From: Lachnospiraceae bacterium
GTDB taxonomy: Bacteria; Bacillota; Clostridia; Lachnospirales; Lachnospiraceae
NCBI GenBank assembly: GCA_021202075.1
Contig: JAJQDT010000027.1
Span: forward strand, 22,061-86,060
Direction: 5' to 3'
Length of the DNA: 64,000 nucleotides
The notes below the pieces were generated by a model. It saw nothing but the letters and a program-made list of their open reading frames with translations, made no database searches and was not told the origin of the DNA. The position numbers and the translations under genes were made by a program. Positions 8,471 to 16,482 of the stretch are shown here, piece by piece. Within the stretch, counting starts at the first letter, position 1. The number at the start of each line of letters is the position of its first letter.

Positions 8471-9487
8471 ATGCTGAGCAAAACAATTGAAACCTTCCGC
8501 GGGGAGGCAAAAAGACAGGAAGTACAGATCGGAGATGAGCGTTTTTTCCTGGAAACTCCGAATATAGGGCTTCGAAAACAACCCGCGCCGATTGATATCG
8601 TACTTCTGGGTCAGGATGCGGATGCCGTCAGCAGCAGCAAGTCCGTCTATAACGGAACCTCCAGCCGGGTGCGCTACCCAGAAGGGATGACCGATTTTCA
8701 CAGGCGGGAGTTTATTGAACTGGTCTACATCTTTGAGGGAACTTATCACTTTTTTACCGAGACCGAGGAGCTGATTTTTGAGGCGAAGGAGCTGTGCCTG
8801 GTGGACCCGGAGCTGCTCTACCGGGAAAGCACCCAGCGGGAGGCCTACACCGCGGTCTTTGTCTGTATGTCCCGCAGCTTTTTTGACAGTATGTTTCTCA
8901 CCCAGCTAGATGAGCAGAAAACTCTGGCTTCGTTTGTGTGGAATGCGCTCTACCACGCCAAAAACGGGAAGGGATATCTGCATCTGGATACCAATGGCGA
9001 GACGGAAGAAATTGAAGACTGTCTGGAGTCGATCGCAGAGGAAATCCGGACGCATAAAAGCGGTTACAGCTTCATCTGCAAGGGATATATGCTCCGGCTC
9101 TTTGAAATGCTGACGCCGAAGCTGTACCCTGTGCTGCAGACGAAGGATCAGCAGGCCTTTCAGCAGCAGCTGTATGAAACGGTACTTTCCTATATGTCCG
9201 AGCATGTCGGAACCGTCACGCTCACGGAGCTCTCGGAGGAATTCCATTTCCAGAAGGACTATTTCAACCGGCTTCTGAAAAAACACACCGGACAGAGCTT
9301 CCGGGAGGTGCGCCAGCGGCTGCGCATGAAACGGGCCGCTTATCTTTTGAGGCATACCAGTCTTCCGGTCGCTGAGCTGGCGGAACAGACCGGATACCAG
9401 AGCGCCACTCATTTCTATGAAGCTTTCACAAAGGAATATCATATGACGCCGGCCGCTTATCGCGAATCGGCACAAAAATCAAATTGA
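8471..9487 (+). CDS. AraC-family transcriptional regulator
   Basis: The 338-residue product has an N-terminal cupin-like sensing part (FIELVYIFEGTYHFFTE, then EAKELCLVDPELLYRES) and a C-terminal AraC double helix-turn-helix: VTLTELSEEFHFQKDYFNRLLKK, then LPVAELAEQTGYQSATHFYEAF and the usual ending MTPAAYRE. The start at 8471 is supported by AGGAGG at 8458-8463; the frame upstream to 8384 lacks a ribosome site. It precedes and points toward the VOC/oxidoreductase/GH1 genes, so it probably activates them in response to a sugar or glycoside. Confidence 0.85.
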   Translation: MLSKTIETFRGEAKRQEVQIGDERFFLETPNIGLRKQPAPIDIVLLGQDADAVSSSKSVYNGTSSRVRYPEGMTDFHRREFIELVYIFEGTYHFFTETEELIFEAKELCLVDPELLYRESTQREAYTAVFVCMSRSFFDSMFLTQLDEQKTLASFVWNALYHAKNGKGYLHLDTNGETEEIEDCLESIAEEIRTHKSGYSFICKGYMLRLFEMLTPKLYPVLQTKDQQAFQQQLYETVLSYMSEHVGTVTLTELSEEFHFQKDYFNRLLKKHTGQSFREVRQRLRMKRAAYLLRHTSLPVAELAEQTGYQSATHFYEAFTKEYHMTPAAYRESAQKSN

Positions 9488-9563
9488 TTGCTCGTGTTCC
9501 GGCATTTTTCTTTTTTACTTCTTTCTTTATAATCAGAGAAAAGAACAAAAGGGGGACCGGAAC

Positions 9564-10553
9564 ATGAGCAATCTTTTTGAAACCAATCATCTGGTTCAGA
9601 TCGGACTGATTTGCGATGATATTGAGAGCGTAAAATCAAACTGGGCCGAATTCCTTGAATCGGATGTACCTACAACCATTCCATCCGAAAAATACCGGAC
9701 GACAAACATTCAGTTTCTGGGAGAGCCTGCGTATCATGCGTGTACCAACGGCGCCGCTTTTCATCTGGGGAATCCGATGGAGGTCGAGTTCGAACTTTTA
9801 AGACCGATCGGGCGGGTGCCTTCTGAGTGGGAAAACTTTCTTGTTGAACACGGAACCGGGCTGCATCACGTGGCCATCCGGGTCAAAGACGCGCCGGATA
9901 AGGCCAAAAAAGCGCAGGCAGCCGGTCTCGTTCTTCGGCAGACAGGATATTTTGGCGAGGGTATCGGCCGATATGCCTATCTGGATGCGCGAAAGGATCT
10001 GAAGCTGACCCTGGAATTGACTGAGGATCCGGAGCAGCCAAAGGATTCAGAACAGCCCGAGAATACGCCTGCCGGGGAGAAGCGTCCGGCGCCTGTCATT
10101 CGGATCGCGGAGTCTATCAGGAGTCCGGAATATATCGGCGTGGTTGTGAAGAATCTGGATGAGGTGCTCTCTGCTTACAAGAGGGTATTTGATCTGGAGC
10201 CAGCGGCGATAAAGGACTGCACCCGCCAGGCTCGCCTGAACGGAAGTGCCGATATGGAAATCGTCCGCTGCCGCAGCGCGGTCATTGATTTTGAAGGAGT
10301 CCGTCTGAATTTCATCGAGCCCGTATCGGAGCGATCCGTCTGGAGCACTTCCTTTGCCCAGTCCGGAGAGGGACTTCATCATCTGGCATTTCCCGTGAAG
10401 GATCTGACCGCCGCCCTTGATCGTTATCAAAAACAGGGCTGGGCACCGCTGCAGATCGCTGCCCGCGAAGATGGCACGCCGGTCAGCGCGTATCTGGATA
10501 CAAAAGAAGATCTGGGATGCATTCTGGAACTCATAGAAAAGGAGGACTTCTGA
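9564..10553 (+). CDS. Two-domain VOC (glyoxalase/epimerase-fold) protein
   Basis: The 329-residue protein contains two VOC modules joined by a charged, Pro/Glu-rich linker (near residues 155-180, EDPEQPKDSEQPE). The first starts HLVQIGLICDDIES and has GTGLHHVAIRVKD; the second starts EYIGVVVKNLDEVLSAYKRVF and has GEGLHHLAFPVKDL. The H in each GLHH motif and glutamates such as LELTE and LELIE are standard metal ligands of the fold. Family members include methylmalonyl-CoA epimerase, dioxygenases and sugar-modifying isomerases. GGGGGACC precedes the ATG. The next gene starts one base after the stop, so the two are co-translated. Substrate unknown; context points to a glycoside-derived intermediate. 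Confidence 0.8.
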   Translation: MSNLFETNHLVQIGLICDDIESVKSNWAEFLESDVPTTIPSEKYRTTNIQFLGEPAYHACTNGAAFHLGNPMEVEFELLRPIGRVPSEWENFLVEHGTGLHHVAIRVKDAPDKAKKAQAAGLVLRQTGYFGEGIGRYAYLDARKDLKLTLELTEDPEQPKDSEQPENTPAGEKRPAPVIRIAESIRSPEYIGVVVKNLDEVLSAYKRVFDLEPAAIKDCTRQARLNGSADMEIVRCRSAVIDFEGVRLNFIEPVSERSVWSTSFAQSGEGLHHLAFPVKDLTAALDRYQKQGWAPLQIAAREDGTPVSAYLDTKEDLGCILELIEKEDF

Positions 10554-10554
10554 T

Positions 10555-11676
10555 ATGAAATCGGTAAACGTGGCAGTCGTCGGCTGCGGAGCAATCAGTG
10601 ATGTTTACATTAAAAATATGCAGGAGCTGTTTTCTATTTTAAATGTGACCTCCTGCTGTGATCTCAATCCGGAGGCGGCAAAGAAGACCTCCGATAAATA
10701 TGGTTTAAAAATTCTGACGACGGAGGAAATCATCGCAGATTCCGAGATCGAGATGGTAGTCAATCTGACCGCGCCGGGCGCACATTACACCGTCAACAAA
10801 CAGCTTCTGGAGGGCGGAAAAAATGTCTATTCGGAAAAGCCGCTGAGCCTCGAAGCAGAACAGGCCGCGGAGCTGGTGCGCATCGCAGACGAAAAGCACT
10901 GCTATCTGGGCGCTTCTCCGGACACCTTTCTGGGATCCGCCATCCAGACCGCGCGCGAGATTGTCGATGCGGGGCTGATCGGCGAGGTGACCTCCTGCCT
11001 GGCGACCATCAACCGCGACTACAGCTTTATGTACGAGTTTGTGCCCTATACGACCAAAAAGGGCGGCGGGATTGGCATGGATGTGGGCATTTATTACATG
11101 ACCGCACTGGTCTATGTCCTAGGTGCCGTCAGCCAGGTATCCGGCTTCACCACGACAAGAAAACCTAAGCGGATACACGAAATGCCCGGAAAGCCCGGAT
11201 TTGGAGAGACTTTTTCCGTCGCAAGCGAGAGCGCCATGGTCGGCTCCCTGGTATTTGAAAACGGCGCACTGGGCAGCGTTATGTTCAATTCCGACTGCAT
11301 TCTGCCGGAGCAACACAATCTCGTGCTATATGGGACAAAGGGAATCCTCTATATGGCGAATCCGGACCAGTTCGGCGGAGAAGTAAAGCTTCTGCGCAAA
11401 TGGGAGGAAACACCCGTCGTCATCCCATCCAATCATGGCTATGCAGAGAATTCCAGAGGAATCGGCGCGGCGGAGATGGCCTGGGCCATCCGGAATCATC
11501 GCAGCAACCGTGCAAGCAAGGAAATGGCCCGCAATGCCGCAGAAGCACTGCAGGGTATCATGAACAGCAGCGAAAACGGATGCGTCTATCACTGCCAGTC
11601 CACCTTCGAGCGGCCGGCACCGCTTCCGGGCGGCTATCGTGGGAATGTCGGCGACGCAGAGTGCGCGCTTGTATGA
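10555..11676 (+). CDS. Gfo/Idh/MocA-family oxidoreductase
   Basis: The N-terminal Rossmann domain starts VNVAVVGCGAISDVYIKNM and contains the family signature EKPLS (residues about 94-98, NVYSEKPLSLEAEQA). The C-terminal Gfo/Idh/MocA domain follows, with GGGIGMDVGIYYMTALVYV. The NAD(P)-dependent enzymes of this family oxidise or reduce sugar carbons; some initiate deglycosylation by oxidising the 3-OH of glucosides. It overlaps functionally with the VOC gene (1-base gap). Length (373) is normal. A role in 3-keto-glycoside formation before beta-glycoside cleavage is inference from the neighbourhood. Confidence 0.88.
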   Translation: MKSVNVAVVGCGAISDVYIKNMQELFSILNVTSCCDLNPEAAKKTSDKYGLKILTTEEIIADSEIEMVVNLTAPGAHYTVNKQLLEGGKNVYSEKPLSLEAEQAAELVRIADEKHCYLGASPDTFLGSAIQTAREIVDAGLIGEVTSCLATINRDYSFMYEFVPYTTKKGGGIGMDVGIYYMTALVYVLGAVSQVSGFTTTRKPKRIHEMPGKPGFGETFSVASESAMVGSLVFENGALGSVMFNSDCILPEQHNLVLYGTKGILYMANPDQFGGEVKLLRKWEETPVVIPSNHGYAENSRGIGAAEMAWAIRNHRSNRASKEMARNAAEALQGIMNSSENGCVYHCQSTFERPAPLPGGYRGNVGDAECALV

Positions 11677-11865
11677 TTTTATTTCTGTATAACTTTGTTA
11701 AGGAAGCAAAACGATAGTGCCCATCACAATAACGCAGATTATACATCTGTGAAATGATGTAATCATACTCTTTTGTCGCTCAAATCATATACGAAACGCT
11801 TAAGAGCCATTTCTTGCATATTTTGAAAAATAGTAATTCCGGTTCATCCGGGTCAGGAGGCAAAT

Positions 11866-13212
11866 ATGAAGATCACATTTCCAGAGGATTTTTTGTGGGG
11901 GACGGCGACCGCCTCCGCACAAATTGAAGGAGCCGCATATGAGGGCGGCAAGGGGCCAAGCATCTGGGATGCATTCAGCGGCCTTGAAGGAACGATTTTA
12001 CATGGAGACACGCCCACGGTGGCCTGCGATTTTTACCACCGCTACGAGGACGATATCCGGCGCATGAAGGAGATGGGGCTGAAGTCCTTCCGTTTTTCCT
12101 TTGCCTGGGCCAGAATCATTCCGGACGGGGACGGCGAAGTCAATCAGGAGGGCATTGACTTTTATAAGAAGATGATCGCCTGCCTCAAGGAGAACGGCAT
12201 TGTGCCCAACGCGACCATGTACCACTGGGACCTGCCCTATGCCCTGCAGGTCAAGGGCGGCTTCGGCAACCGGGAGATTGTGAAATGGTTCACCCGCTAT
12301 GCGGAAATTCTCCTCGATAATTTCGGCAAGGATATCGATATCTGGGTGACCTTTAATGAGCCCATCGCCACCTATGTCGGGCTGGCGCAAGGATTCTTCG
12401 CACCGGGTCTTCAGGACGAGCGCTATGCCCGGGAGGCCATCCACAATCTGCTTCTCTGCCACGGCGAGACCGTAAAGCTGTTCCGAAAGAAAAACCTTCC
12501 GAACGCAAAAATCGGCATTGTCGTGGATATCTGGAAGCATTACCCGGGCAGACCGGGGAATCCGGAGGACGAAAAGAGCGCCCTCGTAAATAACGAAATC
12601 AACGGGTATGGCATGTTTTTGAACTCCCTGTTCCTGGGGAAATATTCCGACGTCCTCATGGACTACATGCAGGAAAACGACTACGTGCCTCACATCGAGC
12701 CGGGCGATCTGAAAACAATTTCGGAAAAGATCGATTTCTACGGCCTGAACTTCTACAACGGCCTCATCGACAACATGGAAGAGATAAGACAGCGGGAAGA
12801 AAAGCGGAAGCAGCAGGGTGGAAATTATCAGGATCGTCCCGAAGTGCACACTGAGGTTCTGGTCGACGTACTGGATATGCTTGTGAAAAAATACAAGCTC
12901 AACATTCCCATCTACATCACGGAAAATGGGCTGGCGCAGACCGATACCGGAGATAAGGAAAGCCTCTTAAACGATACCGAACGCATCGAATACGTAAAGG
13001 GTGTGCTGACCCACCTTCACAAAGCGATGGAAAACGGTGCAGACGTGCGCGGCTACTATTTGTGGTCCCTGATGGACAACTTTGAGTGGTCCGTGGGCTA
13101 TGAGGCGCGCTACGGCATCCTCTACACCGATTATCAGACGCAGGAGCGCATTCCCAAAGCCAGCGCAAAATGGTACAGCGATGTAATCCGGAACAACGGG
13201 TTCGAGGTATAA
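11866..13212 (+). CDS. GH1 beta-glucosidase / 6-phospho-beta-glucosidase family
   Basis: A full-length (448-residue) GH1 enzyme: FPEDFLWGTATASAQIEG at the N-terminus, acid/base Glu165 in TFNEP, nucleophile Glu353 in YITENG, and the aglycone/glucose subsite motif SLMDNFEWSVGYEARYG. The sequence WSVGYEARYG lacks the Ser-Lys-Tyr arrangement of phospho-beta-glucosidases, so an unphosphorylated beta-glucoside is the likely substrate. It is cytoplasmic (no signal peptide), fitting the intracellular use of imported glycosides. AGGAGG lies just upstream of the ATG. A weak LacI/CcpA-like site (CGAAACGCTTAAGA, near 11792) precedes the gene, but it matches the consensus poorly. Confidence 0.93.
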   Translation: MKITFPEDFLWGTATASAQIEGAAYEGGKGPSIWDAFSGLEGTILHGDTPTVACDFYHRYEDDIRRMKEMGLKSFRFSFAWARIIPDGDGEVNQEGIDFYKKMIACLKENGIVPNATMYHWDLPYALQVKGGFGNREIVKWFTRYAEILLDNFGKDIDIWVTFNEPIATYVGLAQGFFAPGLQDERYAREAIHNLLLCHGETVKLFRKKNLPNAKIGIVVDIWKHYPGRPGNPEDEKSALVNNEINGYGMFLNSLFLGKYSDVLMDYMQENDYVPHIEPGDLKTISEKIDFYGLNFYNGLIDNMEEIRQREEKRKQQGGNYQDRPEVHTEVLVDVLDMLVKKYKLNIPIYITENGLAQTDTGDKESLLNDTERIEYVKGVLTHLHKAMENGADVRGYYLWSLMDNFEWSVGYEARYGILYTDYQTQERIPKASAKWYSDVIRNNGFEV

Positions 13213-13301
13213 GAGTACATGGAAAGTTTGTATTGAACTTTTTAACTGCCTGTGTTATAATCGTCATTGAGAAAAGACATGATATTCACAGTACCAAAAC
13301 G

Positions 13302-13333
13302 AAAACCCCGGATAGGTGCATATCCGGGGTTTT
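13302..13333. terminator. Perfect 13-bp rho-independent terminator, usable from both sides
   Basis: AAAACCCCGGATA (13302-13314) pairs perfectly with TATCCGGGGTTTT (13321-13333) around a 6-base loop. It sits about 90 bases after the GH1 stop and 53 bases after the stop of the 27-residue peptide gene on the opposite strand, so it can end both transcripts. Confidence 0.9.
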
Positions 13334-13385
13334 CTATTCCATTTTTTACGTGATGGCTTATTCCACGAGGCTGATTACCCGGCCA

Positions 13386-13469
13386 CTATCTGTCGCCGTC
13401 CAACCATTTGATGAGATAATAGCTTACTATCTCAACCGCAACGGCAAACATAAAAGACATGACATTCAT
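13386..13469 (-). CDS. 27-residue hydrophobic peptide, possible type I toxin
   Basis: A minus-strand frame starts at the ATG at 13469 behind a near-perfect ribosome site (GGGAGGTG, 7 bases upstream) and ends in TAG at 13386. The peptide begins MNVMSFMFAVAVEIVSYY and ends LIKWLDGDR: one predicted membrane helix and a charged tail with the W-L-D-G ending seen in short holin-like/type I toxin peptides of Clostridia. It has its own promoter (13516-13544) and the strong terminator at 13302-13333, so it is a complete transcription unit. The DNA between stop and terminator may carry an antisense RNA, but I cannot show one. Too short for routine gene callers. Confidence 0.65.
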   Translation of the reverse strand: MNVMSFMFAVAVEIVSYYLIKWLDGDR

Positions 13470-13515
13470 AATTATCACCTCCCTCTGTACCATATGTAGG
13501 GTCGGTAACGCATAT

Positions 13516-13544
13516 ATAATATCACGAATTTTATGTTTAGTCCA
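13516..13544 (-). promoter_or_regulatory. Promoter of the 27-residue peptide gene
   Basis: On the minus strand TGGACT (13544-13539) and TATTAT (13521-13516) are separated by exactly 17 bases; the predicted start of transcription is about 40 bases before the peptide's ATG. Confidence 0.6.
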
Positions 13545-13605
13545 CTCTTTGTTTTATATATTTATTAAGAGCTTTTTATACCGGTTTTGTGCGTAAATAT
13601 GTAAA

Positions 13606-14031
13606 TTACACACACACATCAAAAATCCGAATCTCCACGCCCGTGTCCGTGCCGTGCACTTCGGAACGGAACCGCGCCTGGCTAAGATAGGCTCCCAGCA
13701 CAGGGCTGTCGGTCAGGAAAGTCGGGCATGCATTGAAATACGGGTCGTTCTTGTTGGCGATTGTAAAATATCCGTTGTTCTCGACAAACAGGTGACAATC
13801 CTTCCCCGCGCTGTCCTTCCCGCGGAACATATATTTCGCGCACATGTGCCGGCAGCCGGCCGGATTCTCCACCTGAACATCCGCTGCCCCGGGCAGGATT
13901 TCTCCTGTGAACAGCTCCGATTCTACCTTCCCGGTAAACGGGATGAAGGTCGCCGCCCCATACGGGCCGCTCATATCAGAAACCTTAGAGTTGTCTATAA
14001 AAATCTGAAACTTCATTACCAGCTTATCCAT
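13606..14031 (-). CDS. DUF3237-family protein
   Basis: The 141-residue product carries the DUF3237 pattern: SGPYGAATFIPFTGKVES, LFTGEILPGAADVQVEN and a terminal VEIRIFDV strand, all in a predicted beta-barrel. Family members are about 150 residues and of unknown function, often beside flavin-dependent reductases or hydroxylated-aromatic catabolism genes. It lies directly downstream of, and co-directional with, the flavoprotein at 14270-16216, separated by a structured 230-base spacer. No signal peptide. A role in the same pathway is inferred from position. Confidence 0.75.
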   Translation of the reverse strand: MDKLVMKFQIFIDNSKVSDMSGPYGAATFIPFTGKVESELFTGEILPGAADVQVENPAGCRHMCAKYMFRGKDSAGKDCHLFVENNGYFTIANKNDPYFNACPTFLTDSPVLGAYLSQARFRSEVHGTDTGVEIRIFDVCV

Positions 14032-14059
14032 TTGCGTTCGTCCTTTCCTGTTTTCTTAG

Positions 14060-14262
14060 TTTAAAAAAATCCATCGCCATAATAAATCGCCAAATTCTGG
14101 AGATTATGAGGCACTGGACATCTAGTGGATGTCCGTTTAGCCCTTGCCGGGTTATGCCCCAATCTTCAATTGTGGGGTGCGGGCATCCCGCACGTTATAA
14201 AGGATATTCGCCGACCGGAGTAGAGCGGAGAGCGGTTTTATTCCCATAATAAAACCATTAAG
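14060..14262. other. Structured intergenic segment with several hairpins
   Basis: The spacer between the flavoprotein and DUF3237 genes contains at least three short hairpins in succession: GGACATC/GATGTCC (around 14128-14144), CCCCA/TGGGG with a loop of about 13 bases (around 14158-14178) and GCGGG/CCCGC with a 3-base loop (around 14179-14191). Short T-runs occur only at the edges. The arrangement looks like a structured RNA or dispersed palindromic element rather than a simple terminator; no known RNA family recognised. Confidence 0.4.
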
Positions 14263-14269
14263 AATAACT

Positions 14270-16216
14270 TTAGATATCCATCACCGCGTGGTAGCCCCAG
14301 TACACCGCATTTGTGATGGTAGATACTCGCGCTGCGTCTCCGATGACCCGCATAAATGGCGCTGCGTCCCGCAGCTCTTCGACCACATCGGTGCGCGACC
14401 GCTGTCCCAATGCGCAGATGACGCTGCGGCCGGGGACAAGCACCTGATTTCCGTCCCTGTCCTCACAGAGGATGCCGTCTTCCTTTACCTCCAGCCCCTT
14501 ATAGCCGGTGTGGACGGTCACGTATTTCTCGATTTCCTTCAGCAAAAGCGGACGGTGGCGCACATTGGCGTCCGGCGCGAGCTCGTCCCGCATCTCGACC
14601 AGATGCACGGTTTTCCCGAGCTGCCCCAGGTGGATTGCGCATTCACATCCGGCAAGCCCGCCGCCGAAGACGACCACATCGTCGCCTACCTTTTCTTCTT
14701 CCTTATAATAATTGTTCACGACAACAACGTTCTCACCCTTCAGTCCCGGAATCGGCGGGACAAGAGGCGTGGAGCCTGCCGCGATAATCAGGGCATCCGG
14801 TGCGAATGTGTCAGCATATGCACGGTCGACCGGCGTGTTCAAACGGATCTCCACTCCTGCCTTTTCTGCCAGCAGGGCATAGGTTCCTGCCAGCTGATAC
14901 ATTTCATATTTAAAGGGCAGCGCCCGCTCACTCTTCAGAATGCCGCCGAGCTCCGCTTCCTTCTCACAGAGGACAACCTCATGCCCCCGGCGCGCCGCCG
15001 TGTAGGCCGCGTAAAGCCCGCCCGGGCCTCCTCCGACAACGAGAACCCGCTTTTTCTCCGGCGCCGGATAAATGACGTCGCCCTCATCTTCCCGCCCGAT
15101 CAGCGGATTGACCGTGCAGCGGCGGGTCGCTGTCGCCGCCCGCTCCGCCATACAGGTGAAGCAGCGGAGGCAGCGCACAATCTCCTCGTCCCGGTTGGAC
15201 ATGACCTTCTGCGGCAGAAACGTATCAGCCAGAAGCGCCCGCGCCATCTCAACGACATCCGCCTGCCCGGAGGCGATGATTTCTTCCATCTGTGCCGGAT
15301 CATTCAGACCGCCGAGCGTCGCCACCGGCACCTTTACATGCTTTTTAATCTCCGCGGCGAGGTACACATTGCAGCCATGCGGCTTGAACATGGACGGATG
15401 GGTATCGCCAAATCCGCGCTGATAGGTACCCGCTGAGACATGCAGGAGATCCACCCGGCTCTCCAGCTGCTTCGCGATCTCAATGCCATCCTCCAGCGTA
15501 TAGCCGCCCTCAAACAGCTCCGAGCCGCTCATGCGAAATTCAATCGGAAAAAACGGCCCGACCGCCGCGCGTACCGCATCCAGCACTTCCTTCGCAAACC
15601 GGCAGCGGTTTTCCAGCGAACCGCCGTAGCAGTCGGTCCGTTTATTAAACCACGGGCTTAAGAATTGGTTGATCAGCCAACCATGTCCGCCATGGATCAT
15701 CACCATCTCAAATCCGGCCCGCTTTGCCAGCCCCGCCGTTCTACCGTAAGCGGCAACGATCTCATCGATTAGCTCCTGCGTCAGTTCATGCACCTCGACC
15801 CCGTCCGGGCGGACACAGGCTGACGCTCCCCACTGGAACATTTCATGCTGGCGGGTCTTATCGGTCATGTAAGTCCCCGCGTACATCCCGGAGTGCGAAA
15901 GCTCCACGCTCGGAATCGCCCCGTGTCTGCGAATCGCATCCGCAGTATAAGTAAACGAAGCAAGCGAATTCAAAACGCTCGTGTCCAGATGGTATGCGTG
16001 GCTGCCGTCCGTCTGCGGGTGCACCATGCACTCCGATACAGTGACGGCTCCCGCACCGCCCTTTGCCCGCAGCTCGTAAAACGATTTCGACTTCGGCCCG
16101 ATACAGCCGTCATTTGTGATATCCGTGCCGCCCATCGGAGCCGAGAACATCCGGTTCCGGAAGGTCGTCCGCCCCAGCGTAATCGGCTTGCACAGATTCG
16201 GGTACTTTTGCGTCAT
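14270..16216 (-). CDS. FMN/FAD/4Fe-4S ene-reductase (Old Yellow Enzyme / 2,4-dienoyl-CoA reductase-like)
   Basis: This 648-residue protein has the three-part build of bacterial dienoyl-CoA/enoate reductases. The TIM-barrel OYE domain spans about residues 1-340 (FSAPMGGTDITNDGC, VELSHSG, MIHGGHGWLINQFLSPWFNKRTD). A [4Fe-4S] motif follows (CLRCFTCM and CTVNP). The C-terminal half is an FAD/NADH domain with VLVVGGGPGGLYAA and VVVFGGGLAGCECA. It would pass hydride from NAD(P)H through FAD and the cluster to FMN to reduce an activated C=C bond. Relatives include bile-acid BaiCD/BaiH and enoate reductases. Among glycosidases, an alpha,beta-unsaturated phenolic such as a flavone or cinnamate is a plausible substrate (inference). 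Confidence 0.9.
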   Translation of the reverse strand: MTQKYPNLCKPITLGRTTFRNRMFSAPMGGTDITNDGCIGPKSKSFYELRAKGGAGAVTVSECMVHPQTDGSHAYHLDTSVLNSLASFTYTADAIRRHGAIPSVELSHSGMYAGTYMTDKTRQHEMFQWGASACVRPDGVEVHELTQELIDEIVAAYGRTAGLAKRAGFEMVMIHGGHGWLINQFLSPWFNKRTDCYGGSLENRCRFAKEVLDAVRAAVGPFFPIEFRMSGSELFEGGYTLEDGIEIAKQLESRVDLLHVSAGTYQRGFGDTHPSMFKPHGCNVYLAAEIKKHVKVPVATLGGLNDPAQMEEIIASGQADVVEMARALLADTFLPQKVMSNRDEEIVRCLRCFTCMAERAATATRRCTVNPLIGREDEGDVIYPAPEKKRVLVVGGGPGGLYAAYTAARRGHEVVLCEKEAELGGILKSERALPFKYEMYQLAGTYALLAEKAGVEIRLNTPVDRAYADTFAPDALIIAAGSTPLVPPIPGLKGENVVVVNNYYKEEEKVGDDVVVFGGGLAGCECAIHLGQLGKTVHLVEMRDELAPDANVRHRPLLLKEIEKYVTVHTGYKGLEVKEDGILCEDRDGNQVLVPGRSVICALGQRSRTDVVEELRDAAPFMRVIGDAARVSTITNAVYWGYHAVMDI

Positions 16217-16482
16217 TTAAATCCCTCCATGTTCTTTTTTATTTGTACATCTCTTCTGCAGAATTATCTCATAGAAGTCAGTTCCCTGTAAATTGTTTCC
16301 AGAAAACATATTTTTCTGAATCATCGTTTATCCCAAAAATCAGACAATCAAAGGACAGATACAACCGATCGCTCTATGTCTTACATTTTCGCTCCGGTCT
16401 TTTAATTTCTCTCGTAAAGCATGGGACGCCATACAAAAAGAGCCTGGCAGGCATTCTTAGATATCCATCCAGTATCTTAACG

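Noticed and set aside
11792-11805. CcpA (cre) site before GH1
   Set aside because: CGAAACGCTTAAGA matches only part of the consensus and lacks symmetry; kept as a note only.
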